A stretch of 64,000 nucleotides of DNA, taken from Dichomitus squalens LYAD-421 SS1. Its lineage: Eukaryota; Basidiomycota; Agaricomycetes; Polyporales; Polyporaceae. A model generated the notes under the pieces. The model had not been told where the DNA came from, did no database searches, and saw only the letters and a program-made list of their open reading frames with translations. Of this stretch, positions 44,397 to 57,451 are shown in pieces. The DNA lies in NCBI RefSeq assembly GCF_000275845.1, contig NW_006766955.1, positions 66,090-130,089 of the forward strand, written 5' to 3'. The translations under genes and the position numbers were made by a program. Position 1 is the first letter of the stretch; every line of letters starts with the position of its first letter.

Positions 44397-46264
44397 ACGG
44401 CGGAATTCGAGCACGGCTGGATGCCGGAAGCCTCGCGCTGCGCAAACGTTACTGAACAGTTGACGTGAAACTTTAGAGGACTGTTAGTTAGAAGGATGAT
44501 TGCCACACTTTTCAACCTAGCAATTTCCCATTGCGGTCGGAGTTGCGGAACATGAACTGATGTAGACGCCGGATGTCGGAGCGCAGGTGGGGCCTTGACT
44601 TACTGCAAGCTTCGGTATTCGGCCTCGGGATACAATCTCGAGCGATCATGACTCTGGTATGTAGCAGGAAATATAGACATCTTCGAGCTCAAATAACACG
44701 CTATGGGCCACACTTGTACAGCAGATAAAGGGACTAGTCGACAGCGGGAGTCTCGTTGCAAGGATTGTAAGTAAAGCGTACATCATTATATAAGTACGAA
44801 GACCTAATCGATATCAGAGATAACCGAACGTCATCGCTCTCGTCCCATTTCAGCGCGGTCCTCGACGAGCGTCACTACTACCGACTAAGACCTTCCTGTA
44901 ATGGTATTGTCTGGTTTGGTGAAGTCCTTCCCTAGCTTACACGCAGTCGTCCAACTTAAAGCGCTCACAAGAGCTAGAGAGTGCGGACGTGAGGCAGGAG
45001 TTCGCGTCCTGAGTCCTCTTCCGCGTCTTGCCCACTCATCTTTGTTTCCTACGGCAGCACTATCTTCGTGGCTTAGTACTGCTTGCATCTCCCATACTAT
45101 CTTCCCTATCGTGTTCAGCATTTATTGACAAGGCTCATCGCAAAGGGGAATGAGCGTCATGGATACAAGGCTTAGTCGGGGCGGCGCTAGCTCGAGAAGT
45201 TACTCGGTTGCGACAACAACTGATATTCACCGTAGGGTCGCTGCACGCGTCGTATGTGGCCTCAACACCAAGCTTGATGCACAGACAGCGCGGCACCAGG
45301 GCGCGTAGTGTTACATCGCGACCACGCCCAATTGAGCTCGAGCAGGGTCTGGCGACGGCGCGTCCAGCTTTGTTCGGAGGCGGCCTCGGCTGCACCAGGG
45401 CTTGCAAGGTGCACTGCATAGGAGCAGGGAGATGTATACAGATTGGCGTCCGTTGAGCAGCGGGCTCCTAGGAATACGTAATATACTAGGTGGGAACCTC
45501 GTGGGTCAATGACTTGCTTGCGTTGCGTCTCAACTAGATCACGATAAGACTGCGCGCGCTGTATCTGTATTCATATCCGGCGGCGTTACCGATGATGCCA
45601 GTGCAGGCGAGCTCGCGCACTTCCTGGGTGGCGCTGCGACGCCGGCGGCAGAAGCTACCATCGGGGCTGTCCTTGACTAAGATTACGCTTTTGGCTGAGT
45701 TGCGAGCGCGTTGCTGTTGACCACGCTGACAACTTTCGCAGGTTGAAGACATACTTGCTAAGCATAGGCGGTCCAGTAGGAAGTGAAATCGCTCCGGGGT
45801 ACGACAGAGAAGTGGCGGGAGAAAGAAGTAATCCGCGTGACCAGCGCCGTCCGCTTGCACAAGCAACATGTAGATATGACACTGAACCTGATTACGTCCA
45901 ATGTATCCCCTGAGAACATGGCTGCTTAAAGGATGTCAGTGTTTCTGCGCATGGCGGTGATGCGGATCGATGCGCAGCAATGTGAGTCCAGGCTGACGGT
46001 CGAGAGCGCGAACGACCTACGCTATACCATGAGCTCATCAAGCACCACTTCCACTCGTGCTGCATTGTATAAGTAGAAAGAGAGCGAGAAGCGAAGTGGG
46101 GAGAGTTTGTGGGCAAAGGCTCGCAGGTCATATTCCCTTGCGCTCGAGATTGAAGTGGAAAGGAGGCTAGGGCCATAGATAGGCATGAACGTCATAAGGA
46201 GGCAAATCGTTGAAGGGAAATGAGCCAGGTCGAGCTCAAAAATCTTCAGGAAAGTTGTAGAGAC
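44397..46264. other. Gene-free stretch
   Basis: Only short unsupported frames. No gene, repeat or RNA recognised up to the element at 46265. Confidence 0.4.
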
Positions 46265-46980
46265 TACAACGAGGGTTGTGTCTCCATGGGCAAATAGCCC
46301 ATGGAGAGCTCAGCTCTCCCTTTCCCCTTACACGTGATGCTTCCGTCCCGCTCTCTCGTGCCTTCCCCGATCGACGCCCGCCCGCCAACCTGTCCGCCCT
46401 TGCCTGCCCCGCCCAGATCCTCTTCGGGTATCGGCCAGTCTGCTCCTCTCCCTCGCATGTACTCTGTATCTCCTACCCTCCTACCTTACTGTCTCGCTCG
46501 CAGCCTGCGCCTCTTGTCGTAGGCTCTTGCCACAGGGAGTGCGTCCAGGCGCAGTTTTGTTCTTGTTGTAGGTGTCGGACGCGAGTCAGGCAGACCCTCG
46601 CGTCGTACGCGATGCATTTCTGACGATCAGTCGTCATGCCCACTGATGCGCTGATGCGCCCTCTCCAGGTGCGTTCTCTCCCGCGTTCTCTCCCTCGTTC
46701 TGCCTCCTCAGTCCCCGTCATATGCCAACATTGACGCACTCTTTCTGCGCTCAGCGGCGAAGCTACAACGTCGGGGGACACGGAAAGTGCATTGCGGGAC
46801 TGGGGGTGGCACTTCCCAACGGACAAGCCCGGCTTTTCCATCCGGCTTTGCCATCCCATCAGCGCCCTCGCCTCGTCATCTGATCTCCATCACCGCCCCT
46901 CTCTCGCGGGCGAAGGGAGAGCTGAGCTCTCCATGGGCTATTTGCCCATGGATACATAACCCTCGTTGTAGGTCCCTCGA
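46265..46980. mobile_element. MITE-like element with TA ends, 716 bp
   Basis: Seen: the left end (46267-46320) and right end (46923-46978) are reverse complements over about 55 bp with two or so mismatches. They start CAACGAGGGTT and include CCATGGGCAAATAGCCCATG, itself a hairpin (GGGC-AAATA-GCCC), and GAGAGCTCAGCTCTCCC. TA borders both ends. The inside is GC-rich and holds no transposase-like frame. It differs in terminus and interior from the 15.6 kb element but shares the TA border and the CA start. Confidence 0.82.
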
Positions 46981-47308
46981 AAGTTATGGTCACAATCAGG
47001 GTTACCACAAAAGTTGACAGAGGAATGATATATTTATGAGAAGGATTGTTGCAACAGCAAGTAGTGAATGTACGCAATAGGTGCTGATTGGTGGAAGTCA
47101 TACATTGAGGTGTCATATATTCACATCATATTTGAGACCAAAACTACGCTTGCACTAGGTCAGACGGATAGTATCTGAGACTGTCTGAGGCGCTCCACCG
47201 TTGATCCTGAAGTTTCTGATGCCGTATTAGCTACTTGGGGCCGTCGACATCCTTGAATTCCTCCCTCTCGACCAAGACGCTCAATTGCTTGAAGCTCCTT
47301 GTCAGGCG
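46981..47308. other. Intergenic, 3' flank of DUF6534 copy C
   Basis: Nothing recognised. Confidence 0.35.
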
Positions 47309-49306
47309 TCAAACCTTGCGCCGAGTGTATATTGTACTCACAGTGACATTGGAACGGGATGCGAATTCGATGGGAATTGTCTCTTGCCCAACTCTAGTGC
47401 GGCTCGAGAAAGGAATACTGACATGTCCAGTGGTGTCTGCGCCCACCCGACCGATATGACCTCGGGCGTTCAGCCTATGATGAAGTTAGTAGCGTTGAAG
47501 ATGCAAAAATGACGCTGCTTACGAAGCTAACAGTGCGTTGAGGTATACTACTGGGTATGTCAGGACCTGTATCGGTATAGAAGCGGATACATACGTTTGC
47601 TGAGGGGGAAGTACACTGTGGCACAAGCGTCACCGAGGTTGTAGTTCAGCACCGGGAATAGCTACTTACTTGCCAAGAAGACATAATTGGTTGGCATAGC
47701 GGCGTACTGTAAGAAAGCAATAGAGAGTGTGCATCTTTTCAGGGTCCGTGAATTACTTACTGTTATGAAGCACGCCAGCGCAAAAATGCTGTTATGGACA
47801 ATGGCTATTCAGACGCATACTCAGGCCGTAGGAGTATATGTTACCTGGTAAGCAACCCGGTGTTCACCGTGTACAGTAACAGAACGTTGATCAAGGAGTC
47901 CGTCCTGGAGAAAACTGTCTCAGCAAATGTAGACGGGAGCACACCGGAAATCATATATTTTACCCTTTATTGACGCCTGTTCGTCCTTTGTAGAGTAAAT
48001 AACAAAGCACAAGGGCGGTGTAAGCGTCGCAAACAACCAAGAGCCCCAACCCTAGATACATGAGCCACTGTGCGTGGTGGAATGTCAATGAGCCGTGAGC
48101 TGTAACCGGGTAACTAAGCCATGGAAGTACGTACGGAGAGCTTCGCGAGCTGGGAAAACGTTGGTAGAAACAATCTGGATGCTGAGAGTCAGTTTCGCTC
48201 CAGTAGATAGAGGGGTGTCTTCAAGCCGACCCTTTGATACCAAACCCTACAAGGTAAGCGTGCATGAGGCCATGTTGATGTATTGCTAGACCATGGCGCC
48301 TCACCTATGCCGACACCTATCCGTACGGCGAAGTCAAATCAACAGCTATGAGAGTCTTTGAGTTTTCTTACCAAACATGACGAATATGCCAACAATCTAT
48401 GGTGACTTTGTAAGGACGAGTCACAAGAGGGAATACGAGAAATATGCGGACCAGTGGATATGTCAGAAGCCGATTCTTGTGGCTCACTTCCCATGGCGTT
48501 CTATCAGGACGTGGACCTCAAGACTAAGGTAGCACTCACAAACCCAGACGCGATAGGTGAAAAAGCTGAAGAAGAGATCCAGCTACGAGCTCTGTCATTA
48601 TTATAAGGGCTTTTGAGTGCTCACCATCGAACAATAGAATCACTGGTGGGCTTGATGCAAATGAGTCCGCGCAACAATGATCATGAGCGATGGCTTACGG
48701 TGACGAGTATACCGGCTTTCATGGAGGGAGTTAGGGGATAATGATGCATCGAGGCGAGTACTCACGAAGATGCTCCTGTATGGCACATGAATGGCAGGAT
48801 ATCAGAGCGACAGTATGATGCTCACCAAGGAATCCGCTCGATCACCGTTGGATCAGTGAAGTTCGTCACCATGTACCTGATGACTGTTGATTTAATCAAC
48901 TACTACAAGATCATAAGCAGCGCGTACCAGTATAGGGTGTGAGCAACTAGTATATAATGCAAAGTATCCAATACACTGAAGAGATGGACGAGCATCGGTG
49001 ATTGAAAAGCCTCTTTCGGGAGCTGAAAGAGCTTACAAGAGACAGGAGACCTATCGAGAGTTAATGGTACCCGGAAATAATGGGAAATGAGTGAAAGTAC
49101 GTACCGAGTACTTCAATAGCTTACGCTCCTGGGAAGAGGATTGGAAGAACATAAAGCTTTGGACGCAGGTAACGCCATATAAGCTGTAAGGACAGAAACT
49201 CAGTTATAATCATGACATGGTTCAGTCGAACTGGCACACACGTCGCTGTGAATAGGCATCCAACGAAACCTGCCCCAAGAGTATTGTCGTAGTGAATGAC
49301 AGGCAT
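47309..49306 (-). CDS. DUF6534 multi-pass membrane protein (copy C)
   Basis: Seen on the minus strand: MPVIHYDNTLGAGFVGCLFT, LYGVTCVQSFMFFQSSSQER, VLDTLHYILVAHTLYW, YMVTNFTDPTVIERIPW, MKAGILVT, LDLFFSFFTYRVWV, GLGLLVVCDAYTALVLCYLL and YKGRTGVNK, RTDSLINVLLLYTVNTGLLT, IVHNSIFALACFIT, YAAMPTNYVFLA, VYFPLSK, YLNALLAS, and a soluble tail starting LNARGHIGRVGADTTGHVSI and ending RRKV. About a dozen exons, all in frame, with family blocks in canonical order. Inference: an intact gene for a seven-helix membrane protein of unknown function. It is strongly diverged from copies A, B and D, so not a recent tandem duplicate. Some exon borders in 48100-48500 are approximate. Confidence 0.75.
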
Positions 49307-49889
49307 GCTGGGACGGATAATGACAAGAGCGACGGGCAGAGGAGATGGCTAGTACACAGCACGGCGGAGGTGTGAACTAAGTCTTGTTATACTGCGGTGA
49401 GGTGCGCCACAACGGCAAATGCGACAGACGCGCAGACAAGACGCTGAAAGTGAACAGATGGGCGTCGCCCAAGACCGTACCTATATGTGCTGAACAACCG
49501 AGCTTGGGCATTGGGCCTACGGGAAGATGACAACTACAGGGCATAGACATTGGCGGTGGCCGAGGTCCACAGCCTTCTCAGCGCGCAAACACCCGCCCAT
49601 CGCTTCTCTCCTGTGTCCTTCTAGCTATCGCAGGAGGGGACTAGTTCCATCCGTGATGAGGATGCTCACCGCTCTGCAATATCAGAATGATGGACCTCCC
49701 ACGCCTCTTGCCTCGTGGGGAGTACGGTGAGCAGTTATACGCACTCCCGGCTCCACCAAAGGCAAGGCATTCGTTTCTACTCTATCACACCAGCATCGTC
49801 GTCAACCGCTGCACACCGGCTCTTCACACTCTCCTCTATTAAAAACTTCTGACTGCCAACGCTCAGTTGGTCCAAGCGGCGGTTACAAC
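49307..49889. other. Divergent promoter region
   Basis: Between DUF6534 copy C and the P450. No gene seen. Confidence 0.4.
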
Positions 49890-51970
49890 ATGGCCATTGA
49901 TCTCCCATTGGCCTCGGGTCTAGTGAGGATAATCTTCCCGTCTTCAGCGAAGCGTGTTGGCTGATTATTCTCTAGCTTGCCCATGCTGCTCTACATTTCT
50001 CCCCATCCCCATGCCCGGTGACTCAGGCAGCCGGTTTACTTGTGATGACGTTCTTCACCCTGTTCATTTTCCCCGATGTCTACGGCTGTGAGAAGGGCCT
50101 GCAAGACATCATCAGCGCCCTCAGTATACATGTTGCCTCTCTGCTTTGTTCGATCGCCGCGTATCGGATCTCCCCGTTTCATCCGCTCGCATGGTATCCA
50201 GGCCCTCCCTTGGCAAAAGTGACAAAGTTCTGGGGCGTATGGCTATCATGGACCGGAACGCAGCATCGGGTGTTTCTAAATCTGCATCGAAAGCATGGCC
50301 CCTTTGTGCGCACAGGTTCGAGGAGTATGATCTCTCATACGAGTTGTACTGCATCCTCAAAGTAGCTGATTTTAGGGCCTAATGAGTTGTCTGTTGCGGA
50401 CATAAGAGCTGTTACCGAAGTACTTGGTGCCAGCGGACTCAGCAAAGGTGAATGTAAGCTTCGCTGACCACATATAACTCTATCCTATACTCATGCTGCA
50501 CAGGGTACTCAGCTCGCCAAGACCCCAACGCACCCAGGAACCTAATTGTCTTAACCGGCGAAGCTCATGCTAACCGGCGTCGACTATGGAATAGAGGTCT
50601 AAGCACTGAGAGTCTCAGAGAATACGAACCTGTCCTCTCGAACAGAGTGAAGCAGTTTATGGTCCACCTCATGGCTGCCGCTCCAGTGGGTAGCTTGGAT
50701 ATTTCGCAGTCAATCGGGTACTTCACGTTTGACTTCATGGGTGACATGGTGTACGTGGAAATGAAATTCAAATGGAAGGCTCATTGTTGTTGACAGACGA
50801 CTTGACAGCTTTGCCCTTTGCACATGTTGTCTAATGGTGGCGATGAGAGTGGCTTTTGGGACATGCTCAATCGATTTTCTGTGTACGTATGCAACTTCTA
50901 GCTCATTCAAACACCGCTCATCTTCTCATCCATCACCCAGCGCCGCATCGATCATATCTCACATTCCCTGGATTTTTCCGATCGTACAGAGGGTCCCGTT
51001 TCTATCTCGGGATTTGAAAAGGCTGCGGAAGTTTGGTCTCGAGCTGGCCATGGGTCGTATGCAGAGGGGAGCGAGAATGAAAGACTTGTGGTATCATCTG
51101 GTACGCACGGTTTCAGTCTTCTGTCTCTCCCTTTCTGACATACAACACAGTCAGACGAGGCTCACATGGAGAAGAAGAAGCCTTCCATTTCTGACGTGAT
51201 TGCTGATGGTGCCCTCGCTGTGATTGCTGGAGCCGATACGACAGCCGGAGCTCTCACAGCGCTCGTCTACTTCGTCTTGAGAAACACTGAGTGTTACCAT
51301 AAGTTAAGAGACGAAGTTGATAGGATTTATCCGCGTGGGACAGACGCCACCGACATCACTCTTCACGATCGCCTTGTTTGGATGGACGCCTGCATGTGAA
51401 TCCATTGTCCTCTCGCCGCCTGCCAAGCTACTGATAGAAAAAGTACAGTAATGAAACACTACGTCTTCAACCACCAGTACCTACCAATGGCCCCCGACAA
51501 GTGCCATATGATGGACTCGGAGTGAATATAGCTGGATGGTGCGTTGACGTACTCTCCTCCTTGCATTAGGCACCTGAGTCACCGGATCTCATGTTAGTTA
51601 TGTTCCTCCTGGGACACAGGTCTATCTTCCACCATATTCAATCCATCGCGACCCTAGGTACTTCTCACCGCTGCCGGACACCTTCTTGCTCTCTCGATGG
51701 CTCCAATCTCAATCGGAATCCTCTGGTAACGTGACTGCACTCAATCAGCACGGCTTCATACCATTCTCACACGGGCCGGCAAACTGTGTGGGCCGCCATC
51801 TTGCGCGGATGGAGATCAAGATGGTAATCAGTGAGCTCATACAGAAGTTTGATCTCCAGTTCGCAGAGGAATTTGATTCAGGTGGATGGTGCGATACCAT
51901 CAAGGATTACCTGGTGACCACTCGAGGGCCACTGCTGGTGAATTTGAAACCGAGATGTAGTAATTTGTGA
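49890..51970 (+). CDS. Cytochrome P450 monooxygenase
   Basis: Seen: a membrane anchor (GLLVMTFFTLFIFPD, then IHVASLLCSIAAYRISPFHP), the proline hinge WYPGPPLAKVTKFWG, TGEAHANRRRLWNRGLS (C-helix W-x-x-x-R), the I-helix ALAVIAGADTTAGALTALVY with AGADTT, NETLRLQPPVPTNGPR carrying ExxR, VPPGTQVYLPPYSIHRDPRY, and the haem loop FIPFSHGPANCVGRHLARME (FxxGxxxCxG, with Ala in the usual Arg position, as in many basidiomycete P450s). The start is taken as MAIDLPLASGL at 49890, with an intron to the AAGLLVM exon near 50028; without it the first ATG is 50045. Family: an ER-bound haem-thiolate monooxygenase; substrate unknown. Converges on the lipase gene 340 bp away. Confidence 0.86.
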
Positions 51971-52307
51971 TGAATAGAGACATGTTTGATATTCGGAGAC
52001 GTAGTGATGTGAGATCAGAGTCCAATCGAGTTCGAATAGAAAACCCTCGAAAAGTTCGACCCGAAAGGGGACATGGCCGGAGTACAGCCGAGTGAAGTTA
52101 CAAGTCTTAGAAATTCACGAGGTAGATGCACTGCCGAGAACATTCTGAGGTCTTCGCAGGCTGGATCCCTATTCGTTGGAATTCTCGACACGTAATCTTG
52201 ACCACATCTCGATATAGTCTGAATGGTCTGTTCTCCCAAGGATACATGGTCAAGCACAGTGCACACGATCGTCCGAGAATCCGCAGCCATAGTGCTCCAC
52301 GCCATAT

Positions 52308-53526
52308 TCAGCATCCCATCTCAATGCCATCGTACGGCCCATCATGGTCAGACTCGTCACCCACAAAGATGTTCGGTACGTCACCGACGATGCATCGGTC
52401 GTCCGAGTTGTCCTGACCTGTGCACCGAGAACATACATCAATCACCAAGACCGCGACATAGCGCGCCTATACCGACATACCTGGGCAAGCTAACCAGGCG
52501 TTCGAATCCTGGATGTGGACTTCCCCCGATGGGTGGTGATATCCAAGGAACTGACCAGGAAGAATGGGGATGAAATCCTCCTTATTATTGACATGCGTCA
52601 CCTCGATGGGCTGAGAGTCAACGTAGTTGGCAAAGTCCTCGTTGCCCACGCGGGGAAGACCGTAGCCCACAAAGCGCGTGGAGATGCCAGGAATGTTCAA
52701 TGGGAGGAAGATCGAATCGAGGAGCGCGATCGCCGCGCCTATACACCGGACCATATGATGAGTCTCTGACATTGAAGCACCGCGCGGAAGACAGTGGCCT
52801 GAGGCTTACCGAGCGAATGTCCAGTGACTGTGACCTTATTCGTTCCAAACTCGGTGAGCCCAGCCTTGACCGCTGCGAGCACATCTAGAGCAGACCTACA
52901 AACAGTAAGCATCATTATGTGGACGCTTGTCCTCGAGACACAAGCTCCGGCCGACGGACCTTGCTTGAGATCCCGCAAAACCGCTGTGGACGCCAATGCT
53001 GCTACTGATACCAGGGAACAGGCTAAGGTCCAGGCTCTCACGGATAATATCCGCATCCTCAAGGAGGGGAAGACTAGATCCTATCAGTGAGTCGTATATG
53101 ACATCACAATATTGCACTTCACATCTCGCTGGTATTCGTTCCCTGGTGTCCAACAATTATCTCGCCCAAAGTGGGGTCGAAGCCAACAAACCCTACATCG
53201 CACGTTCCCCGTCAACTAAAATAGCTCGCTACAGTGGAATTAGGGGGCCCTGACTTACAGAATTGGGTCTCGTCTCCGTCACCGCCAGACGCAATGGGCT
53301 TGAACGTTGGGTTGGCTTCACAGTTTTCTCCGCAGTTCCAAGCGATAGTGCTTGCGGGAGTGCAGTATCCCGTGCTAGCGTAGTGCGTATATGGACGGAA
53401 GGAGGTGATTTGGGCCGGTGTAAGCGCCGTTATCGCCGCCTGGCGCTTGATCACGGCTGCGGTGGCCGTACGCGCGAAGGCAGCCAGCAGCGCCACAGGG
53501 ATCATGGTCTTGAAGGAAAGTGCCAT
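52308..53526 (-). CDS. Secreted class-3 lipase / feruloyl-esterase-like (1)
   Basis: Seen on the minus strand: signal peptide MALSFKTMIPVALLAAFART followed by a KR processing site, ALTPAQITSFRPYTHYASTG, AWNCGENCEANPTF, GFVGFDPTLGEIIVGHQGTN, PLLEDADIIRESLDLSLFPG, VHSGFAGSQAR, VTVTGHSLGAAIALLDSIFL with the nucleophile Ser in GHSLG, TRFVGYGLPRVGNEDFANYV, VNNKEDFIPILPG (Asp region), YHHPSGEVHI (His) and a C-terminal DNSDDRCIVGDVPNI ending EMGC at 52308. Family: extracellular alpha/beta-hydrolases related to Rhizomucor lipase and FaeA; they act on triglycerides or feruloyl/aryl esters. Cysteines at WNCGENC and near CIVGD fit disulphides. About eight exons, no breaks. A paralogue lies next upstream in the same orientation. 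Confidence 0.88.
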
Positions 53527-54558
53527 GATGAAGACAAAAGAAGATCTTGTGAAGACCAGAAGTGTGACGCGGGAAGGCTGCAGCTTAGTGCTACCAGAAC
53601 TGAAATGGACTGAGCGGACGACCGATGAGCGCTGCCCAGCGAGGCCAAGTGGGAACGTAGGACCTAGTGTTCTTATAGATTCGGAAGGCGTCTTGGTCCA
53701 GAAAGTCGACTGCGCACCTCTGATGGCAAGGGAGTGACAGGGAAGCCTGTTTGAGCGCGTCCAGTATTACCGGTCAGTAACCGAATGACGATGTTTAAGG
53801 CAGACAACGTCACGAACGTGCACTCGGATCACCAGGTGCATGGGGAAGAATGAGGGTAGCACATGCATATCTAACTTCAGCCTACCAACCAAATCCTCCT
53901 CCGGAATGCTTTTGACACACTGCGAGAGCGATCAGAGCACGATGACGCCACGGGTTTGACTCGCATACTGCACGGCCGCTAGTCATGACAGCCTTGACAA
54001 GGTGAATGCATTGAGGTGTCAAGGCCTGGCAGCGTGGGCTGCAGTATATGGCAATCTGCCTATTCGTCAGGAGCGATAGACCATGAGCCAAGGAAACCGC
54101 AAGATGACTGATCAGGTGAACATCACCTTGGATGGTAGCGCTGAAACGAAGGGGAGATGTTCCCACGGCCCACGGACGAATCGTTAGTGCATTACAAGGG
54201 CTATCCGTAGATCCAGGATGTACAACGGATAGTCTGTTTCTGCGTACCGCCACCGATGCGAGGGTTACAGAGAGCAGCACACTGTCTCAGAAGGTTGATT
54301 GCAGAGTTAGTTGAGCAGTTGTATGGCAGGGGAGGGACGTAAGGGGGAGGAACGACGCTGGGCACGGACCGCGACAATCCGGGCACCCGAAAAACACACA
54401 ACATGGAGAGCTTCCACTGGAAGGTCCAAGTGCGCTCTAGCTGGGCACGGGCTGGCAGACACATGCAAACAAACACTGCCCACTAATGTCTGATGTTCGT
54501 GACCGAGTAACGGGATTCTGCATTCATAGTGTCATCGGTATATCGGTCCGATAAAGAA
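53527..54558. other. Spacer between tandem lipase genes
   Basis: No gene recognised. Contains the promoter of lipase 1 and the 3' flank of lipase 2. Confidence 0.4.
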
Positions 54559-55840
54559 CTAGCAGAAAGTAGATATGAGGACGCCGTCGTAGGGACCAGC
54601 ATGATCAAAGATGTTGAAGTCTAGCAGAAGGTTAGTGTCCCCGACGGTGCAGGATGTGCTTGGGTTGTCGTGACCTGCCAATTTTCGGAAGGTCAGGCAA
54701 TGCAGGAGGGCATGGCAGTCCAAGCAAGCAAGAATGTGCGTACCAGGGCAATTGATCCACTGGTTCGCTTCGTCGATATGAATCTCTCCGCTAATATGTC
54801 GATATCCAAGCAGTACTGGAGGAAGGATAGGGACGAGATCCTTCTTATTCGCTACATGGTTTACCTGGAACCCAAGGCGGTCCACAAGTTGCACAAACGG
54901 GTCGTCACCGACCTGGACGTCCACTCAGCCTGATAAAACCCAGAGCAACACAGTCGCTAGGACTTACTCGTGGCAGGCCGTAACCAACGAATCGAACAGT
55001 TGCATCAGGAAGGTGCAAGTGTAGAAATACCGCGTCCAACAACGAGATTGACGCTCCTGATGGATTGCGACGGAGTCAGAAGGAAACGCGATAGTACTCG
55101 TGGTAGAGACGCACCGAGCGAGTGCCCGACAGTCGTGACCTTACTCGTATTGAACTCTTGCATCGTATTCTTTACAGCCGCCAAGATAAACTGAGACGTC
55201 CTGAAGTACGGTCAGCTCACGAAGGACAAGGTGCTGTGCCAGAGACCGACTCGGCTTGCGCTATAGAGAAACCGCTATGAACGAGAACATCCAGGCCAAC
55301 ACCTGCAAAGAGTTGCTCATCCAAAGGCAGAGGTAGTAAATCTAAATCCTCCAAGACAGGAACACTATCCAGAGTGATCCAGTATCAGTCACAAGTCGAA
55401 TGCGCCCCGCCGGGCCACCTTACATTGTGAGAAGTTGTGTTCCTTGGTGGGCAACAATGACCTCGCCCAGATCGGGGTCAAAACCGACAAACCCTGCCAG
55501 CTGGAGATTAGCGAGCCGTGTCAGCAAGGGAATGGCTAGGATACCAGAACTTACAGAACTGTACGAAAATGCCATCTCCTCCCGCTGCAGTGGGCTTGAA
55601 GTTGGGGTTGGCCTCGCAGTGTTGGCCGCAACTCCAGTCAACCGTCACGATGGGTGCACAATATGCGGCATTTGCGAAATTGGTGTAAGGCTTAAACGAC
55701 TCAATCTGGGGTTGCGCGAGGGGAGCGATTCCATCCGTCGCGTCTGCCTCTTGTCGTGGAAGTGACGGGGCCGCGGGCACCGCAAGTACAGCATGCAACG
55801 CAAAGAGGAGGGCGCCACCAAGTAAGAAACAGGGAGCCAT
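54559..55840 (-). CDS. Secreted class-3 lipase / feruloyl-esterase-like (2)
   Basis: Seen on the minus strand: signal peptide MAPCFLLGGALLFALHAVLA, propeptide ending PRQEA, QPQIESFKPYTNFANAAYCA, WSCGQHCEANPNF, GFVGFDPDLGEVIVAHQGTQ, SVPVLEDLDLLPLPLDEQLF, VHSGFSIAQ, KVTTVGHSLGASISLLDAVF (nucleophile in GHSLG), VRFVGYGLPR, VNHVANKKDLVPILPP, YRHISGEIHI, and GHDNPSTSCTVGDTNLLLDF ending ISTFC at 54559. Same domain order and likely the same fold as lipase 1, but clearly diverged, so an old tandem pair. An upstream open frame extends to 56077 but the signal peptide fixes the start at 55840. Secreted; substrate (lipid or aryl ester) not decidable. Confidence 0.87.
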
Positions 55841-57451
55841 CGGGCCCCTTTGAGCGGGGTCGCACTGGGAGCAAAGGCAAGCAATCAATCGCCCGAGAGC
55901 GAGGCTATATCTGATCTGATTGTAATCTTCCGAAGGCTTAAGAGCTGCGCCATGAGCTAGATTGACAGCGTCAGGGGTCAGAAGAGGGCCCGGTGGCGAA
56001 GCTGCAATGTCCATGAACATACCCTGTCGGGCTGAGGTACTAACACTGACCGAGGCCATACGCTGACAATTTTTCAATTCAAGACTGAGTCAACATGACA
56101 GCTCTGACCCCGTACGTCACTAAGAAGCGCACCTTGACAACCTGTTTTCAGTTAGGCAATGTGCGAAAAGCCTTACCCATGCGGCAGCGAGAAGTTGAGC
56201 TGCTCGGCTATGTCTACCTTCGTGCGAACGGTCTTCGCCCAGCCGGCAATGTCCTCTCAATCCGCGAGCCGAAGTCGAGATTGGGCATGCAAGGAGACTG
56301 GGCTTGGCTTCGTTAGAGATCGAACTTAAAGACGGGGATAAGATGTTGGATACTACTCACCATCGCTAGACCATGAGGTTCTTGTCGATCTTCGCGAAAG
56401 CCTCGAGCGGACCGGTCGATCTTGGGCGCAGGCTACCGATCTTCTCTCGGAGCCTCGTGCTTGAGTGGGAATTCTCTCAAGACAAGCTCGTCCCAATCTT
56501 GAGCCTGAGAGGTTTGACCACTGAGATTCGGCACTGTTGACATAATAAGAGCGGGGACAGCTCGCGTGAATATGGCTGTAATGGAGACGTCGCAAGCAGT
56601 GTCATCGGACCGCTTCTAGGACTCAATTGCAAGCTGCTGGACAACGCCACCGAGATTCACACGCAAATACTTCATCCCCGAGAATGGGCGGAGTGTCAGT
56701 CTGATATACTTACGACGCAAACCCTCAGGCATGCGAGGTGGAGAGCAAGCACGACCCGATGACGGATCGTGAGAAGTCGATTTTGCCCCAAATTATAACA
56801 CATGCAGACTTGGTCCGAGACACACACCTCCGCGACACGCTGCATCCGAACCGCCCGCGACAGATAATTAACCAGAGTCCCGATGTACGCCAGCCTAAGA
56901 ACGTGCTGCGGCGAACGGTCCTCAGCCTCGGGGATGAAGCGTTATGAAGGGCATGAGCGTCGGAGGCGTCGTGTCACTCCGAAGGCCGAGGCGTAGGTGA
57001 GCGGTAAGTCCTCGGAGCGGACGTCCGGAACGGGTCCAGGGATACGAAGGCCTTGGCTTGATCATGTCAAGAAATGCGTGATCGATTGCAATCAGTAGTG
57101 GTGCGAGATCGTCTACAACGTGATGTTATTGAATGCTGGTGAGTTCAAATCTGGATCACGAGGATGGTGGAATGTGTTGGCGGATGGGAGCGGATATGTG
57201 AATGGATGACTGGATGAATGCATGGATGCGTGGATGACGTATGCTTGTTATAAGATATGGGCCCAGGGATGCGATATCGTATGAGATGAAGGGATGGCTG
57301 TCGCCTCTGAAGTCGGCGCGGTGTAACGGCATAGCACCTGCTTCAGGATGCAGCGGCACGTGGCGCCATTCATGAAGATGGGTAGCGCGAACAACGTTGA
57401 GGGTGGCATAGGCGGCAATCGTAGTCAGGATTGCGAGATATCGTCCAGCAC
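55841..57451. other. Gene-free stretch
   Basis: Only short unsupported frames; holds the tetranucleotide repeat at 57181-57240. Confidence 0.4.
57181..57240. repeat. Imperfect (GGAT)n-type repeat
   Basis: Repeated GGATG spaced by 4-8 bases (for example GGATGACTGGATGAATGCAT). Confidence 0.7.

Noticed and set aside
49890..55840. P450 plus two lipases as a biosynthetic cluster
   Set aside because: No synthase core enzyme and opposite orientation; the lipases carry signal peptides and act outside the cell.
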